A stretch of DNA of 64,000 bases from Anagrus nilaparvatae (taxonomy: Eukaryota > Arthropoda > Insecta > Hymenoptera > Mymaridae): assembly GCA_022575985.1 (NCBI GenBank), contig JAKSXM010000137.1, positions 14,774,001-14,838,000 on the forward strand, in the 5' to 3' direction. Position 1 is the first letter of the stretch. Each line of letters begins with the position of its first letter. This document shows positions 61,433 through 64,000 of the stretch, one piece after another. The translations under genes were made by a program, and so were the position numbers. The notes beneath the pieces are model-generated. The model was given only the letters and a program-made list of their open reading frames with translations. It was not told where the DNA came from and ran no database searches.

Positions 61433-61564
61433 TTCTATTAAAATCGAGAAATGTCAGAACAATTTTGAGGCACTTAATTCCGATTGGTCAATACCCATCA
61501 GCTGTTATTCATTTAGAATTCTTCTATTAAAATCGAGAAATGTCAAAAGAATTTTGAGGCACAG
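61433..61564. repeat. Short direct repeat
   Basis: TTCTATTAAAATCGAGAAAT occurs at 61434 and 61522, followed in both by GTCA...ATTTTGAGGCAC; about 43 bp, 88 bp apart. A smaller GGCACAGAAATTAATAT repeat follows at about 61568 and 61586. Confidence 0.8.
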
Positions 61565-62138
61565 ACCGCACAGAAATTAATATGAGGCACAGAAATTAAT
61601 ATACTAGCGCGCTCTTGTGGTGTACAAATTAAATCTTATACTGTTCTAATGGCGCGCATTTTTAAAATGTTTTTAAATTAAATTATTTATATATGTATTA
61701 TAAATAATAACAATATAAAAAGTAACTATTATTTTAAATGTTTATTTATATTTAATTATATGTTATATATATATAAAAAATATTTTATGAAATTTAATAA
61801 AAATAAAATAAAAGATATTTTATTATAAATATCGAGATAAATATACAAAATCTATAAGCACTTGTGCATGGTCATGTTAGCACAGAATTTTACTTCTCGA
61901 TAAAAATGAATGTTTAAATAATAAAGTCTGATCATTTATAGGTGCAATGAAATTGAATTAAATATTTTCAATAAATTTCAAGAGTAAATAATATATCTTC
62001 TATAGAATTTGAAAAAGTTTTTCCGTCATTTTTCCAAAATTACCCTTTTCACACCTATTTTTTATGTATATAAAAGGGTGGTAGATCAAAACTATCGGCA
62101 GATTTGAAAAAAAGCTGATAAATTGATATTTTACATAT

Positions 62139-62760
62139 TACTCCAGTCAAATAACGAAGGGGGGAGGGGTTGTATAGTTACACGCATATAAAAAATTAGT
62201 AAATATAACCAAAATAACGATTGTGTTTACTAAGTTCAGTGTGGTTAAAAGTCACTATAAATTTTTAGTAAAATTCACTAATAAAATTTGTTTATAAAAC
62301 TAAAACTTCAATTTTTTGAGTAGAATTTACTAATTTTTTGGTTATATTTACCAATATTTATTAATTTTTGTTTACTAAATTCGTTGAGGTTAATTTTACT
62401 ATTGTTTTTTTTGCGTGTAGTTGTATAGTGACGAGTTACTCGTCACCACCAGATTTGGTCGAAAATAGGTTTTTTGTGTCGCTTATCACGAATTTTGGGG
62501 TCATTTATTCAAGAAATGAGCGCTTCATTCTTAAATCAGCAAAAACTACCCCAATAAGGGGTATTTTTTATGTATTCGCACTTTGAGCGTTCAGATATGG
62601 CGTACATAGGTTTCTTGGGTCGCTGATCAAGAATTTTGGGGCCCTGCCTACTAAAAATCGGCGCTCCACCCGTAAATTACCAAAAACTACCTCTAAAATG
62701 GGTATTTTTGATAAATTTCACGTTTTGGCTAAATAAAAAATTAGTTATTTTATGAGCGAT
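62139..62760. mobile_element. TACTCCAGTCAA-family half element
   Basis: Starts TACTCCAGTCAAATAACG, contains two units (GGTCGCTTATCACGAATTTT, GGGTCGCTGATCAAGAATTT) and is interrupted by a 241-bp MITE at 62179-62419. No inverted arm before the next family member starts at 62768, so it is one arm only. Confidence 0.7.
62179..62419. mobile_element. MITE with 10-bp target duplication, nested
   Basis: GTTGTATAGT occurs at 62169-62178 and again at 62420-62429, flanking an element with ends TACACGCA and TGCGTGTA and complementary sub-ends (AATTAGTAAATATAACCAAA / TTTTGGTTATATTTACCAA). A 9-10-bp duplication is typical of Mutator-like elements. It lies inside a TACTCCAGTCAA-family repeat and so is younger than it. 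Confidence 0.85.
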
Positions 62761-62767
62761 CCATTTA

Positions 62768-63590
62768 TACTCCAGTCAAAATACGGGTTTGGTTGTATTT
62801 TTACTGGCGAACATGAGATTTGCTTTACTATATGTTTTTTGGGTCGCTGAACACGAAAATCGGGGTTATTTCGTAAAGAAATGGGGGCTTCACCCATAAA
62901 TTTGCAAAAAACTACCCCAAAATGGGGTGTTTTTTACATAGTTGCACTTCACAGATTCACACCATACGGGTTTTTTGGGTCGCTGATCAAGAATTTCGAC
63001 TTCTTTTTCTTAAATAATTCAAATTTCACCCCTAAATTGGTTAAAATCACCCCCGAAAAGGGGGTGATTTTGCTATTTTCGCACTTTGAGCAACCAGGAT
63101 ATGTCCATATAGGTTTTTTGGGTCGCTAATCAAGAATTTCGACTTATTTTTCATAAATATTCTATATTTTACCCTTAAATTAACTAAAACTATCCCTAAA
63201 AGGGGTGTTTTTGCTATTTGGGCACTTTGAGCAACCAGGATATGTCCATATAGGTTTTTCGGGTCGCTAATTAGGAATTTCGACTTATTTTTCATAAATA
63301 TTCAATATTTCACCCTTAAAATAGCCAAAGCTACCCCTAATAGGGGTGTTTTTGCTATTTTGGCACTTTGAGCAACCAGGATATGTCCATATAGGTTTTT
63401 TGGGTCGCTAATAAAGAATTTCGACTTATTTTTCATAAGTATTCCATATTTTACTCTTAAATTAGCTAAAACTACCCCTAATAGGGGTGTTTTTGCTATT
63501 TGTTCACTTTGAGCATCCAGGATATGTCCATATAAATTTTTTGCGTCGCTAATCAAGAATTTCGATTTATTTTTCAAGTATTCAATATTT
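62768..63590. repeat. 141-bp tandem array with TACTCCAGTCAA start
   Basis: Starts TACTCCAGTCAAAATACGGG, the same 20 bases as the inner palindrome of foldback 2. GGTCGCT words fall at about 62978, 63121, 63262, 63403 and 63544, so the last units repeat every 141 bp. Because 141 is a multiple of three, frames stay open on both strands (63047-63295 and 63302-63577 minus; 62881-63129 plus); these are repeat shadows, not genes. Confidence 0.85.
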
Positions 63591-64000
63591 CTTGAGCATG
63601 CATTAAAAAAAAAAAAATATTAAGTTTCATCTCGAGTTTCATTTATTCATTTTTACCTTCACTATAATAATTTATATTTCAGGTAAGTATTAATTTTTTA
63701 TAAAAAAATAACAAATTTTTATTGATCAGCGGCCCAGGGACCTGAATGGACATAATCGGGATGCTCAAAGTGAGAAAATAGCAAAAACACACCTTTTCGG
63801 AGTAGTTTTAGCTGTTTTATGGGTGAAATATTAAATATTTATGAAAAAGGACTCGAACTTGATTAAAGACCCACAAAACCTGTATATGTGCATTTCTACG
63901 AGAAAGTACTTTTTATGAGCACCAAAAATGAAGAAAAAAAAATTTACGAGGCCGCGACTGCCACCATGATTTTCTGGTAGTTTGAACTGTATAGAATGCA
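63591..64000. other. Spacer, inverted unit and window end
   Basis: 63591-63720 is a non-repeat spacer that holds the CAG|GTAAGT site at 63680-63688. From about 63724 a single inverted unit appears (GATCAGCGGCCCAGGGACC to about 63882), making 62768-63882 an asymmetric foldback: several units in one arm, one in the other. The last ~110 bases (CGAGGCCGCGACTGCCACCA) are not recognised and may continue into another element or exon. Confidence 0.5.

Noticed and set aside
1..64000. CRISPR array, bacterial operon, integrated virus or plasmid origin
   Set aside because: No regularly spaced identical repeats with unique spacers, no ribosome-binding-site-led gene strings, no viral genes; split genes and GT-AG introns mark a eukaryote.

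Overview
This window is nuclear DNA of an insect-like animal. It is very AT-rich. Genes have short GT-AG introns, and the best-matching proteins are a Drosophila-type egghead mannosyltransferase and a painless-type TRPA channel. The taxon is not fixed by anything here. Strong AT bias like this is known from some parasitoid wasps and hemipterans, but that is only a guess. No bacterial operons, tRNA, rRNA or CRISPR were seen.

Layout. 1-6.6 kb: egh (two coding exons, + strand) and its flanks. 6.6-9.6 kb: a small MITE and a 2.5 kb palindrome. 9.8-13.7 kb: painless-like channel (two coding exons, - strand), with a GC-rich MITE in its intron and an Inr+DPE core promoter candidate about 6.4 kb upstream. 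18.7-25.5 kb: several MITEs around a five-exon coiled-coil gene (- strand) with weak resemblance to the kinetochore protein Mis12. 26-40.7 kb: a locus of small secreted EF-hand proteins with one broken and two intact copies, interleaved with kilobase-scale foldback elements. 43.4-46.2 kb: two more palindromes. 49.1-58.9 kb: a 17-exon ODF3/CIMAP-type sperm-tail gene in which eleven STPGR repeats each sit on their own phase-1 exon; its introns hold several palindromes. 59-64 kb: another palindrome, the first exon of an unidentified gene starting near 61.3 kb, and a 141-bp tandem array that begins a further foldback.

The main theme is the density of long inverted repeats. At least nine elements of about 0.5-2.9 kb fold back on themselves, none with a recognisable transposase. 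Two of them share the same repeat unit with a tandem array, and one pair of nested palindromes shares exactly one axis, which suggests growth by inverted duplication instead of ordinary insertion. The genes show no sign of acting in one pathway. The two biologically striking loci are the amplified EF-hand secreted proteins, embedded among foldbacks, and the exon-amplified sperm-tail gene. All exon borders are read from splice motifs and reading frame only; no transcript data were available.
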